Assembly (NCBI GenBank): GCA_017620375.1
Contig: JAFZQN010000118.1
Span: 1-60,837, forward strand
DNA length: 60,837 bases
Reading direction: 5' to 3'
Source of the DNA: Lachnospiraceae bacterium
Lineage (GTDB): Bacteria > Bacillota > Clostridia > Lachnospirales > Lachnospiraceae
The notes below the pieces were generated by a model, which was not told where the DNA came from, did not search any database, and saw only the letters and a list, made by a program, of their open reading frames with translations. Position numbers and translations under genes: made by a program. This document shows, piece by piece, positions 53,744-60,837 of this stretch (the first letter of the stretch is position 1; the number at the start of each line of letters is the position of its first letter).

Positions 53744-53832
53744 AAAGGGGACGGTTCTATGTCTTACAAACTACCATAATCATGTTCGATTTTTTGTTGA
53801 TACGGGTATATTTTCATGTTCGATTTTTTGTT
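53744..53832. repeat. GGGGACGGTTC motif and two direct repeats
   Basis: GGGGACGGTTCTATGTCTTA at about 53746 resembles a motif I know from REP/IS200-associated repeats in many bacteria. It is followed by two identical 19-nt direct repeats (53780-53798 and 53814-53832), each reading TCATGTTCGATTTTTTGTT. The stretch 53733-53890 has no credible gene. Confidence 0.5.
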
Positions 53833-53890
53833 AAATATTGCATGACATTATGTTTGTTTTTTTGTATCCTGATTATATAGAGTTAAGTAA

Positions 53891-54154
53891 TTATCGATAC
53901 TTTGGCACGATTTAGAGGCTTTTAATTATGGATATAAAAAGAAAAAATATGAAGTGGATTTTCTTATCAGAGAAAATGAAAAAGTTACTCCTATAGAAGT
54001 TAAAAGTGGAAATAGCAGTGTACATTCTTCAATAGATTTTTATTGCAGAACATATAAAAGAAATACTAACAAGGGGATAATTTTAACAAAGGGAGACTAT
54101 AGGATAACCGATGATTATCGGTATCTTCCGATACCAATGGCGATGTTTCTGTAA
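53891..54154 (+). pseudogene. C-terminal remnant of an AAA ATPase with DUF4143 domain
   Basis: From 53891 the frame reads ...YGYKKKKYEVDFLIRENEKV, then TPIEVKSGNSSVHSSIDFYC and ILTKGDYRI. This is the nuclease-like C-terminal end (EVDFLI, EVKSG) of AAA_14/DUF4143 ATPases, which are normally about 400 residues and often linked to mobile or defence islands. The ATPase portion is absent: a stop codon lies just upstream at 53888. It is a non-functional fragment. Confidence 0.7.
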
Positions 54155-54176
54155 TATAGTGGTGAAAATGGTTCCT

Positions 54177-54205
54177 GCGGGTGATGTATGTCACCCGCTT
54201 TTTTT
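54177..54205 (+). terminator. Terminator before the lipoprotein pair, with AAATGGTTC motif (copy C)
   Basis: GCGGGTGA and TCACCCGC pair around TGTATG and seven Ts follow. The motif AAAATGGTTCCT precedes the hairpin at 54165. The 22-nt hairpin is identical to that at 55400-55421. Confidence 0.88.
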
Positions 54206-54267
54206 GTATACTGACCAAGGTAAAATAAATGGGTGGTAAAAGTGCCCGAAGAAAAGGAGATTGAAAA

Positions 54268-54819
54268 ATGAAGAAAAAAGTAGTAATGTTAATGTGTATT
54301 ATGGTTATGGTGTGCAGCCTCGCAGCATGCGGCGGTAAGGATGAAGGCTCGTCGGGAAGCAACAGTTCAGGAAAGAATACCGATACTTCCACACCCGAGC
54401 CCGAAGCTGAAAAGATCAAGGGTACCACAGGTTCATGGGGTATCTACTCAGAGATTCTTGTCCCCGACGGAATGAATCTTACTACAGGTACCACTACAAA
54501 TGCAGAAGACGAGAATGCTGTATGGGTTAAAAAGGCTGATAATGCAATGAACTATTTCTATTTTGTATTATCTACGGAAGAACAGAGCCAGAAGGATGTT
54601 GCTGCGACAATAGAAAAAAATCAGACCTATAACCCTGAAGAAGTAACCCTCAAAGCAGGTGATCTTGAGTGGAAGGGTGTAGGATACAATTATCTTGGCT
54701 CTGATGTTGCACAGATGTACGCTGTGATCGGCGACAAGGTGATCAATGTACGTATGGCAGGTTTTGCTTATAATTCGGATTACGCTACAGCTATCCTTGG
54801 GTCGATCAAGCTTAAGTAA
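54268..54819 (+). CDS. Lipoprotein of unknown function
   Basis: This 183-residue protein has a lipoprotein signal (MLMCIMVMVCSLAACGG) with lipobox LAAC, so Cys21 or so is lipid-anchored outside the membrane. A Ser/Gly/Thr/Pro-rich linker follows (residues about 24-47). The folded part begins near TTGSWGIYSEILVPDGMNL and has a mixed alpha/beta pattern. I do not recognise the family. AAAAGGAGATTG precedes the ATG. The next gene, also a lipoprotein, lies 20 bp downstream, so the two probably form an operon flanked by identical terminator hairpins. Confidence 0.85.
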   Translation: MKKKVVMLMCIMVMVCSLAACGGKDEGSSGSNSSGKNTDTSTPEPEAEKIKGTTGSWGIYSEILVPDGMNLTTGTTTNAEDENAVWVKKADNAMNYFYFVLSTEEQSQKDVAATIEKNQTYNPEEVTLKAGDLEWKGVGYNYLGSDVAQMYAVIGDKVINVRMAGFAYNSDYATAILGSIKLK

Positions 54820-54839
54820 AGTATAAAAGCAGGTGACAT

Positions 54840-55388
54840 ATGAAGCGGATACTACTAAGTATTATGGGACTGGTATTGATCGCAGGCGGGTGCTCATGCT
54901 CCCGACGAAATGAAAATGGCGGTACAGAGGTTACGCAGGATAAGAATGCATCAACTAAGATAGAGTCTACGGAACTTGTTTCGCTAAACTGCGATGCCTC
55001 CACTGCCAGCTTAGTCGGTGTAGAGGAAAAAGGACTTAAGTACGGAAGATATTATTTCAAGTGTCAGTTGGATAAGGAGACCGGAAAAGTTACAGGGACA
55101 TATGGGTTTAGACCGGAACATGACTATTCACCGGATATGACGGAATATGCTTTCGAAACTGACAGCTCATTTATGACTGACCTTGATACGATAATAAAGA
55201 ACAGTACCATAATCAGTTACAACGGAGAACATAGCCATACCAACGGTATTCCCGATGATTTCGGCTATTCGTTCAAAGCAGAATACGCTTCCGGCGAAGT
55301 AATATACTGCAGTGATAATCAGTCAAATCATCTGTCACTTGATACAATGAAGGAACTGGACGAACTGTTCTTAAGTATCTGCAAATAA
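54840..55388 (+). CDS. Lipoprotein of unknown function, second of a pair
   Basis: The 182-residue product begins MKRILLSIMGLVLIAGGCSC and is probably processed at one of the two Cys residues of the GGCSC segment, making it a lipid-anchored extracellular protein. The rest is beta-rich and shows no known domain; FKCQLDKETGKVTGTYGFRP near residue 75 is a distinctive stretch. AGGTGAC lies just before the ATG. It follows the first lipoprotein gene by 20 bp. The two products do not look like close relatives in sequence. Confidence 0.82.
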   Translation: MKRILLSIMGLVLIAGGCSCSRRNENGGTEVTQDKNASTKIESTELVSLNCDASTASLVGVEEKGLKYGRYYFKCQLDKETGKVTGTYGFRPEHDYSPDMTEYAFETDSSFMTDLDTIIKNSTIISYNGEHSHTNGIPDDFGYSFKAEYASGEVIYCSDNQSNHLSLDTMKELDELFLSICK

Positions 55389-55397
55389 ACGTATAAA

Positions 55398-55432
55398 AAG
55401 CGGGTGATGTATGTCACCCGCTTAAATATTTT
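55398..55432 (+). terminator. Terminator after the lipoprotein pair
   Basis: AAGCGGGTGA and TCACCCGCTT form a 10-bp stem around TGTATG. The T tract is delayed (AAATATTTTTT). Confidence 0.8.
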
Positions 55433-55435
55433 TTA

Positions 55436-55464
55436 TTGAAATTATGGCGGATTTAAGATATAAT
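55436..55464 (+). promoter_or_regulatory. Promoter of proC
   Basis: TTGAAA (55436-55441) and consensus TATAAT (55459-55464) are separated by 17 nt, 33 bp ahead of the gene. Confidence 0.82.
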
Positions 55465-55497
55465 CATCATATATGCTTTTAGAAAGGGGACAACGAA

Positions 55498-56292
55498 ATG
55501 AAACTTGGTGTTATCGGTGCAGGAAACATGGCAAGTGCCTTTATAGGCGGCATAGTGAAAAAGAATATCATACCCGGAAATGAGATCATCTGCTCATCAC
55601 CCGTTGAAGCGGAGAGAAAAAAGGCGGCTGTATCTTTCGGTGTAAATGTTACGGAGAATAACAAGGAAGTAGTAAGGACTTCCGAGATAGTACTTCTGGC
55701 TGTTAAGCCTCAGGTTATCCCTATCGTTATGGAAGAGATAAAGGACGAGATAGATGAGAAGAGACTGTTCATCTCCATCGTGGCAGGTAAGAGCATCGCA
55801 TGGTTTGAGGAAGCAGCAGGTAAGAGCTTTAAGCTGGTACGTACCATGCCCAACACACCCGCACTTGTGGGCGAAGGTATGACAGGTGTAAGCCCCAACC
55901 CTCTTGTAGAGCAGGATGACCTTGAAAAAGCACTTGAGCTTCTTTCAGCTTTAGGAAAAACAGCAGTGGTACCCGAGACCATGATGGATGCTGTAGTAGC
56001 AGTATCCGGCAGTGCTCCCGCTTATATATTTATGATGATAGAAGCTATGGCAGACGGTGCAGTAAGACTTGGTATGTCAAGAGCCCTGGCATATAAGTTC
56101 GCCGCACAGACAGTACTCGGAAGTGCCAAGATGGTACTTGAGACTGAAAAGCATCCCGGCGAGTTAAAGGATATGGTATGTTCACCTGCAGGTACTACCA
56201 TTGAGGCAGTCAGAGTCCTTGAAAACATGGGCTTCAGAAGCTGTCTTATCGAGGCTATGGATGCCTGTGCAGAGGTTTCCAAAAAACTTTAA
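55498..56292 (+). CDS. proC: Pyrroline-5-carboxylate reductase
   Basis: ProC reduces pyrroline-5-carboxylate to proline with NAD(P)H, the last step of proline synthesis. The 264 residues are full length. The dinucleotide-binding strand KLGVIGAGNMASAFIGG starts the protein. VRTMPNTPALVGEGMTG and the C-terminal signature DMVCSPAGTTIEAVRVLE are standard. GAAAGGGG precedes the ATG. It has its own promoter and is probably monocistronic. Confidence 0.97.
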   Translation: MKLGVIGAGNMASAFIGGIVKKNIIPGNEIICSSPVEAERKKAAVSFGVNVTENNKEVVRTSEIVLLAVKPQVIPIVMEEIKDEIDEKRLFISIVAGKSIAWFEEAAGKSFKLVRTMPNTPALVGEGMTGVSPNPLVEQDDLEKALELLSALGKTAVVPETMMDAVVAVSGSAPAYIFMMIEAMADGAVRLGMSRALAYKFAAQTVLGSAKMVLETEKHPGELKDMVCSPAGTTIEAVRVLENMGFRSCLIEAMDACAEVSKKL

Positions 56293-56300
56293 AAAAAATA

Positions 56301-56330
56301 TTGGAAGGTATTGACATAGTGTGGTATAAT
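56301..56330 (+). promoter_or_regulatory. Possible promoter of pfp
   Basis: TATAAT at 56325-56330 is clear. TTGGAA at 56301 with an 18-nt spacer is the most plausible -35; a nearby TTGACA at 56311 is too close to serve. Confidence 0.5.
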
Positions 56331-56371
56331 ACTTCCTGTTTAAATTTTTACTATATTAAAGGAGAATCAAA

Positions 56372-58036
56372 ATGAATCTTTCACCCCTTCAGAAGGCGAG
56401 ATACGAGTACACTCCCAAGCTTCCCGGAATGCTTAGAGGCGGTATCTCAGAGATAAGCGTTAAAGTAGGCGCAGCTACACAGAGCGTTGCAGATCAGGAC
56501 AAGATTAAGGCACTTTTCCCCAATACATACGGAAAAGAGGAGATCACTTTCGTTAAGGGAGCTAATACTTCCGTAGCTAAGAAGCAGGTAGTAGGTGTTA
56601 TCCTTTCAGGCGGACAGGCACCCGGCGGACATAACGTTATTTCAGGTCTTTATGATGCACTTAAGGCTACAAACAAGGATAATGTACTTCTCGGCTTCAA
56701 GGGTGGTCCCGACGGACTTCTTAAGAATGACTATGTAGAGTTCGACGACAAGTTCATTGACGCATATAGAAATACCGGTGGTTTTGATATCATCGGATCA
56801 GGCCGTACAAAGCTTGAGACAGAAGAGCAGTTCCAGACAGTTGCTAACTTCGCAAAAGAGAACGGCCTTACAGCTATCGTTATCATCGGTGGCGATGACT
56901 CCAACACAAACGCTGCTACTCTTGCTGAGTACATGGCAGCTAACAATACAGGTATCCAGGTTATCGGATGTCCCAAGACTATCGACGGTGACTTAAAGAA
57001 CGAGGATATCGAGGCTTCATTCGGTTTTGATACAGCTACAAAGACATATTCAGAGCTTATCGGCAACATCGAGAGAGATGCTAACTCAGCTAAGAAGTAC
57101 TGGCATTTCATAAAGGTTATGGGACGTTCCGCATCTCATGTAGCACTCGAGTGTGCGTTAGAGACACAGCCCAACATCTGCCTTATCGGTGAGGAAGTAG
57201 CTGCTAAGAAGATGTCTTTAGCCCAGATCACCAACTACATCGCTGATGCAGTAGAGAAGCGTGGTAACAACGGCGAGAACTTCGGTGTAGCTATTATCCC
57301 CGAGGGTATCGTAGAGTTCGTACCTGAGTTCTCAGCTCTTATCGCAGAGATCAACGAACTCCTTGCAGGCGAGCAGACAGAGAAGTTCAATGCACTTCCC
57401 GACTGGAATGCAAAGTATGAGTTTATCAAGGCCGGTTTATCTGCAGATGCTTTCAAGGTATTTGATATCCTTCCTCAGGGTATCCAGCAGCAGCTCTTCC
57501 TTGAGAGAGATCCTCACGGAAACGTACAGGTTTCACTCATCGAGTCAGAGAAGCTTTTCGCAGAGATGGTAGCTGCAGAGCTTAAGAAGCGTAAGGAAGC
57601 AGGCACATACAAGGGCAAGTTCGGAACACAGCATCACTTCTTCGGATATGAAGGAAGATGCGCATTCCCTTCAAACTTCGATGCAGATTACTGCTACTCA
57701 CTCGGATACAACGCATTCATGCTTATCCAGTATGGTTACACAGGATATCTTTCAAAGGTTTCCAACCTTGCTAAGCCCGCTGAGGAGTGGAATGCCGGCG
57801 GTATGCCCATCACCAAGATGATGAACATGGAGAGACGTAACGGTAAGGATAAGCCCGTTATCAGAAAGGCTCTTGTAGAGCTTGACGGTGCTCCTTTCAA
57901 GTACTTCGAGGCTAACCGTGAGGAGTGGGCTGTAAAGACCTGCTTCACATATCCCGGTGCTATCCAGTACTACGGACCTGCTTCAGTGTGTGACCTTACC
58001 ACAAGAACTCTTGCTCTTGAAAAGGGTATGATGTAA
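56372..58036 (+). CDS. pfp: PPi-dependent 6-phosphofructokinase (long form)
   Basis: This enzyme phosphorylates fructose 6-phosphate reversibly using pyrophosphate instead of ATP, a common glycolytic adaptation in anaerobes. The 554-residue length is that of the long PFP subgroup. [18 protein letters not shown] holds the phosphate-binding Gly residues, [18 protein letters not shown] shows the GGDD signature typical of PPi enzymes, and [10 protein letters not shown] contains the Lys expected for PPi specificity. [20 protein letters not shown] is the substrate site. AAAGGAGAATC precedes the ATG. Base composition and codon use suggest a highly expressed gene. Confidence 0.96.
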   Translation: MNLSPLQKARYEYTPKLPGMLRGGISEISVKVGAATQSVADQDKIKALFPNTYGKEEITFVKGANTSVAKKQVVGVILSGGQAPGGHNVISGLYDALKATNKDNVLLGFKGGPDGLLKNDYVEFDDKFIDAYRNTGGFDIIGSGRTKLETEEQFQTVANFAKENGLTAIVIIGGDDSNTNAATLAEYMAANNTGIQVIGCPKTIDGDLKNEDIEASFGFDTATKTYSELIGNIERDANSAKKYWHFIKVMGRSASHVALECALETQPNICLIGEEVAAKKMSLAQITNYIADAVEKRGNNGENFGVAIIPEGIVEFVPEFSALIAEINELLAGEQTEKFNALPDWNAKYEFIKAGLSADAFKVFDILPQGIQQQLFLERDPHGNVQVSLIESEKLFAEMVAAELKKRKEAGTYKGKFGTQHHFFGYEGRCAFPSNFDADYCYSLGYNAFMLIQYGYTGYLSKVSNLAKPAEEWNAGGMPITKMMNMERRNGKDKPVIRKALVELDGAPFKYFEANREEWAVKTCFTYPGAIQYYGPASVCDLTTRTLALEKGMM

Positions 58037-58053
58037 TTTGTTTTAAATAATGC

Positions 58054-58090
58054 AGGGCTGTAATTCTTGTGATTACAGCCCTATATTTTT
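58054..58090 (+). terminator. Intrinsic terminator after pfp
   Basis: AGGGCTGTAAT and ATTACAGCCCT form a perfect 11-bp stem, followed by ATATTTTT. Confidence 0.9.
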
Positions 58091-58111
58091 GTGATGACTT
58101 AATCTACCAAT

Positions 58112-58167
58112 ACTTTCATATGTCATCCTGAATGAAGTTACTTTCACATGTCATCCTGAACGAAGTG
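58112..58167. repeat. Two adjacent 28-bp repeats of the GTCATCCTGAA type
   Basis: Two directly adjoining units (58112-58139 and 58140-58167) both carry ACTTTCAYATGTCATCCTGA followed by AYGAAGTK. They differ at three positions. The core GTCATCCTGA..GAAG...GGATCT is a repeat seen in many unrelated bacterial genomes; the GGATCTT end is present only after the second unit. Confidence 0.8.
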
Positions 58168-58208
58168 AAGGATCTTAAATGTGTAATATATATAGGAGGC
58201 TATAAACT

Positions 58209-58940
58209 ATGGAACGCGAGGTAAGCAGGGCGCTCATACTTGCTGCGGGGCTTGGTACGAGGCTTGCACCCATAACAAATGACAGACCTAAATCGCTTGT
58301 ACCGGTCAACGGAAAACCGATCCTTATAAAGCAGATAGAAAACCTAAAAGAAAACGGGATAGAGGATATCACGATCGTATCGGGATACAGGGCAGATAAA
58401 CTTGCCGAAGCGGTAAATGACAAGTTTTCCGGCATAAAGATCGTGGAGTCCGTGGATTACGCATCCACCAACAATATGTATTCTGCTTACCTTGGCATTA
58501 AAGCCATGTTCCCCGACGGAAATATCGGAGCCTTCTATATGATGAATGCCGACGTGTTCTTTGACGGCAGTGTTATAGAGGGACTTAAGGAAGCCGGCGA
58601 AGGCAGCTTCATAGTCGTAGACGAAGGCCGCTACATGGAGGAATCCATGAAGGTAGTGGTAAAGGACGGCAGGATCACAGACATCTCTAAGGCCATATCT
58701 GAGGCTGATGCACACGGCTGCTCCATCGATGTGTATAAGTTCGGATGCGAGGGAGCCAATGCTTTCTATAAGAGATGCTGTGAATATATAGAAGAGAAAA
58801 AGGAATTAAAGAAGTGGAGTGAGGTAGCCTTAAACGATGCGTTGGCAGACACCGCATTTAAGGTATGCCCTTTACGCGGCCGCTGGTTCGAGATAGACGA
58901 TCATAACGATCTTGCCGCAGCGGAGGCTTTGTTTAGATAA
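58209..58940 (+). CDS. Sugar or choline-phosphate nucleotidyltransferase (LicC-like)
   Basis: The 243-residue protein is a nucleotidyltransferase of the NTP_transferase fold: ALILAAGLGTRLAPITNDRP with the NTP-binding Gly/Arg loop, then KSLVPVNGKPILI and YMMNADVFFDG with the metal-binding Asp. ASTNNMYSAYLGIKAMF is reminiscent of LicC, which makes CDP-choline from phosphocholine and CTP, but sugar-phosphate substrates are equally possible. GGAGG lies 12 nt upstream of the ATG. The stop overlaps the start of the HAD phosphatase gene, so the products are probably linked, perhaps in phospholipid or surface-polymer head-group metabolism. Confidence 0.82.
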   Translation: MEREVSRALILAAGLGTRLAPITNDRPKSLVPVNGKPILIKQIENLKENGIEDITIVSGYRADKLAEAVNDKFSGIKIVESVDYASTNNMYSAYLGIKAMFPDGNIGAFYMMNADVFFDGSVIEGLKEAGEGSFIVVDEGRYMEESMKVVVKDGRITDISKAISEADAHGCSIDVYKFGCEGANAFYKRCCEYIEEKKELKKWSEVALNDALADTAFKVCPLRGRWFEIDDHNDLAAAEALFR

Positions 58941-59758
58941 TGACAGATTACTTTGGAAATAATGCCGATAGGCTGAAAAATAAAAAGCTGTGGCTCTTTG
59001 ACTTAGACGGTACGGTGTATGTGGATGACACCCTGCTGCCGGGAGCTACGCAGCTGCTGGAATATATAAAGAAGAATAACGGACACTCCGTATATATAAC
59101 CAATAACTCCTCCAAGTCCGTGGAGGATTACCTTAAAAAAGCAGAACGCATAGGACTTCCGGCCGACATCGATTCGTTCTATACCTCGGCACAGGCTACT
59201 GCACTGTATCTTACGGAAAACTACCCGGGTAAGAAGATATACTGCCAGGGTACCAAAAGCTTTATCACAGGGCTTAAGAACGCAGGTGTCGATGTTACGG
59301 AAAATGCGGAAAAGGTGGATGTGGTCGTAGTAGGTTTTGATACGGAGATGGATATGGAAAAGTTGTGCAGGACCTGCGAGATCCTGCAGACACAGGATGT
59401 GGCGTTCCTGGCTACCAATCCTGACTTAGCGTGTCCCGTATCGTACGGATTTATGCCGGACTGCGGCAGCATATGTGCTGTGATAAAGAATGTGACCGGA
59501 CGTGAGCCTATATATATAGGAAAGCCTGAGCCCGTGATGATAGAAAATGTCATGAAAAAATACGGTGTCTCACGTGATGAGACCGTGGTGGTAGGAGACA
59601 GGCTCTATACCGATATACTGTCGGGTATCAACTCCAAGGTGGATGCGGTGTGCGTACTTACCGGTGAGGCTACCGTGGAGTTGATCGATGCCGGTGACAT
59701 CAAACCTGATCTTACATTTGAGGACCTAAAGAGAATATACGAAGGTCTTGTTGATTGA
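58940..59758 (+). CDS. HAD-IIA family hydrolase (NagD/phosphoglycolate phosphatase-like)
   Basis: The 272-residue protein is a HAD-superfamily phosphatase of subfamily IIA: the nucleophile motif LFDLDGTVYVDDTLL, motif II YITNNSSKS, the substrate cap, and motif IV VVVGDRLYTDILSGINS. Family members dephosphorylate nucleotides, p-nitrophenyl phosphate or sugar phosphates; the native substrate cannot be told. The ATG overlaps the upstream stop (TAATG), so it is translated with the nucleotidyltransferase. Confidence 0.92.
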   Translation: MTDYFGNNADRLKNKKLWLFDLDGTVYVDDTLLPGATQLLEYIKKNNGHSVYITNNSSKSVEDYLKKAERIGLPADIDSFYTSAQATALYLTENYPGKKIYCQGTKSFITGLKNAGVDVTENAEKVDVVVVGFDTEMDMEKLCRTCEILQTQDVAFLATNPDLACPVSYGFMPDCGSICAVIKNVTGREPIYIGKPEPVMIENVMKKYGVSRDETVVVGDRLYTDILSGINSKVDAVCVLTGEATVELIDAGDIKPDLTFEDLKRIYEGLVD

Positions 59759-59778
59759 CAGGACAAGAAAGGAATAAA

Positions 59779-60837
59779 ATGGGGATAGATCCTTTGGTGG
59801 GTACGATCATAATCGTACTTATCGCCATATTTGATTTTTTTGTAGCCCTGGCCAAATCGGCCTTTGAGCATGCCAGCGAAAATGAGCTGCGTGCCCGTGG
59901 TGAGAGTGAAGGAAGGGACTGCGAAAAGGTATTTAAGTTCATAGACAGGCATGAGAGAAACTTCTATAACGCCTGCTGGCTGATAAGAGGTATCGCATGG
60001 ATAGTATCGGGCATACTTTTTGCGGCAGGACCGCTTGAGTGGCTGCTCGAGATATTTGGTAATGCCATGGCGAGAAGTATCCTCATAGCTATCAGCACCA
60101 TAGCGCTTATCTTCCTGCTCATCCTGTTTACCTACATCCTTCCGGACAGACTCGGTAACAGGAACACGGAAAAGAAGTTCTACAGGCTGTTTGGCTTCAT
60201 GCAGGTCATTACTTATATATTTAGACCGTTAAGTGCACTCCTTGAAGGATTTTGTGCGGTATTGCTGTTCCCCTTCGGTATCAGGCTGAAGGACCTTGAG
60301 AGCAATGTTACGGAGGAAGAGATCATATCCATCGTAAACGAAGGTCAGGAACAGGGTGTTATCGATGATGACGAAGCCGAGATGATCTCAAACATCATAT
60401 CCTTTGATGAGAAACAGACCAAGGACATCATGACGCACAGGACCAAGATAGTGGCCGTTGATGCGGAGATGAACATGGAAGAAGCGCTCAAGTTCATGGC
60501 GGGAGAGGCTTTTTCCAGATACCCGCTGTATGTCGATGATATAGACAATATCGTCGGAGTGCTCCATTTAAAGGATCTGGCTAAGGCCTATGTATCGGGC
60601 AACACATCAAAGAAGCTTAAGGACATTGCGAGAAAGCCGTTCTTTGTACCCGATACCATGACGATAGATGAGCTGTTCAATCAGATGCAGGTCAAGAAAA
60701 ACCACATGGCTATCGTAATAGATGAGTACGGTCAGACCGCCGGACTTGTAGCTATGGAGGATATCTTAGAAGAGATAGTCGGCGATATCGAGGACGAGTT
60801 TGATAACGAGGAGCAGATGATCATCAAGGCCAAGGAC
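59779..60837 (+). CDS. CNNM/CorC-like hemolysin-family membrane protein, 3' end missing
   Basis: The frame stays open to the last base of the window, so 353 codons are visible and the C-terminus is missing. The N-terminus has a DUF21-like membrane region with about four segments (residues 5-25, 70-90, 95-120 and 135-160). Two CBS domains follow (IMTHRTKIVAVDAEMNMEEA and FVPDTMTIDELFNQMQVKKN), then HMAIVIDEYGQTAGLVAMED, the hallmark of the CorC/HlyC-type family. EIVGDIEDEFD leads into the transporter-associated domain that would follow. Such proteins are implicated in magnesium or cobalt efflux. It is read with GAAAGGAATAAA before the ATG, 20 bp after the HAD gene. Confidence 0.9.
   Translation, partial: MGIDPLVGTIIIVLIAIFDFFVALAKSAFEHASENELRARGESEGRDCEKVFKFIDRHERNFYNACWLIRGIAWIVSGILFAAGPLEWLLEIFGNAMARSILIAISTIALIFLLILFTYILPDRLGNRNTEKKFYRLFGFMQVITYIFRPLSALLEGFCAVLLFPFGIRLKDLESNVTEEEIISIVNEGQEQGVIDDDEAEMISNIISFDEKQTKDIMTHRTKIVAVDAEMNMEEALKFMAGEAFSRYPLYVDDIDNIVGVLHLKDLAKAYVSGNTSKKLKDIARKPFFVPDTMTIDELFNQMQVKKNHMAIVIDEYGQTAGLVAMEDILEEIVGDIEDEFDNEEQMIIKAKD

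Noticed and set aside
53780..53832. att-like integration site from the two 19-nt direct repeats
   Set aside because: No tRNA or integrase gene is nearby and the repeats are only 15 nt apart; kept only as direct repeats.

Overview
The window looks like chromosomal DNA of a low-to-mid-GC anaerobic Firmicute, most likely a Lachnospiraceae member close to Butyrivibrio or Pseudobutyrivibrio. This rests on recognition by eye: a GH3 beta-glucosidase in permuted domain order, a PPi-dependent phosphofructokinase, DUF5717/DUF5716-like proteins I associate with this family, DUF3810 and BspA-type surface repeats, and GGAGG ribosome-binding sites. No database search was possible.

Layout. 1-2340: end of a permuted GH3 glycosidase. 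2485-6196: two half-transporters forming an asymmetric heterodimeric ABC exporter. 6396-13249: a peptide (Dpp/Opp-type) importer in which permease C and both ATPases are one polypeptide, followed by a polytopic membrane protein. 13264-14588: infC-rpmI-rplT with a leader attenuator and an apparent AUU start in infC. 14736-21591: a four-gene operon with a large beta/helical-repeat protein, an actin/Hsp70-fold protein, a TPR protein and a membrane coiled-coil protein. This is the best candidate here for an undescribed system. 21667-28037: glyA, a chemoreceptor, a DUF3810 metalloprotease-like protein, a PHP-domain protein and deoD. 28156-30293: lysine riboswitch, dapA and dapB. 30320-32318 (minus strand): an SOS-type Y-family polymerase plus YolD, with a LexA-like box inside the promoter. 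32486-40336: small regulators, a soluble PAS chemoreceptor, two acetyltransferases, zinc-ribbon membrane proteins, dusB, coaX and an S4 RNA-binding protein. 40527-43543: asd and rlmD. 43546-45149: a decayed accessory patch with a fic gene that has lost its catalytic core, a truncated S66 peptidase and other remnants. 45388-53648: a sensor protein, a histidine kinase and a LuxR-type regulator, followed by a 1445-residue secreted protein with exactly 60 tandem tetrapeptide units. 53733-55388: remnants and two lipoproteins. 55498-60837: proC, pfp, a nucleotidyltransferase, a HAD phosphatase and a truncated CBS-domain membrane protein.

How the genes fit together. Housekeeping blocks (translation, lysine and proline synthesis, one-carbon metabolism, glycolysis) alternate with sensing and surface functions. 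Lysine synthesis is represented by asd, dapA and dapB, with dapA and dapB behind the riboswitch. The sensor/kinase/regulator operon sits directly upstream of the repeat-rich surface protein and shares a short flanking motif with it, so a regulatory link is plausible but unproven.

Non-coding structure stands out. A 90-nt element occurs twice (4307-4396 and 28451-28540) with compensatory changes in a stem. A 28-nt hairpin element occurs twice (30765-30792 and 41743-41770), also with covariation. Both families sit in gaps between genes, close to start codons or within operons.
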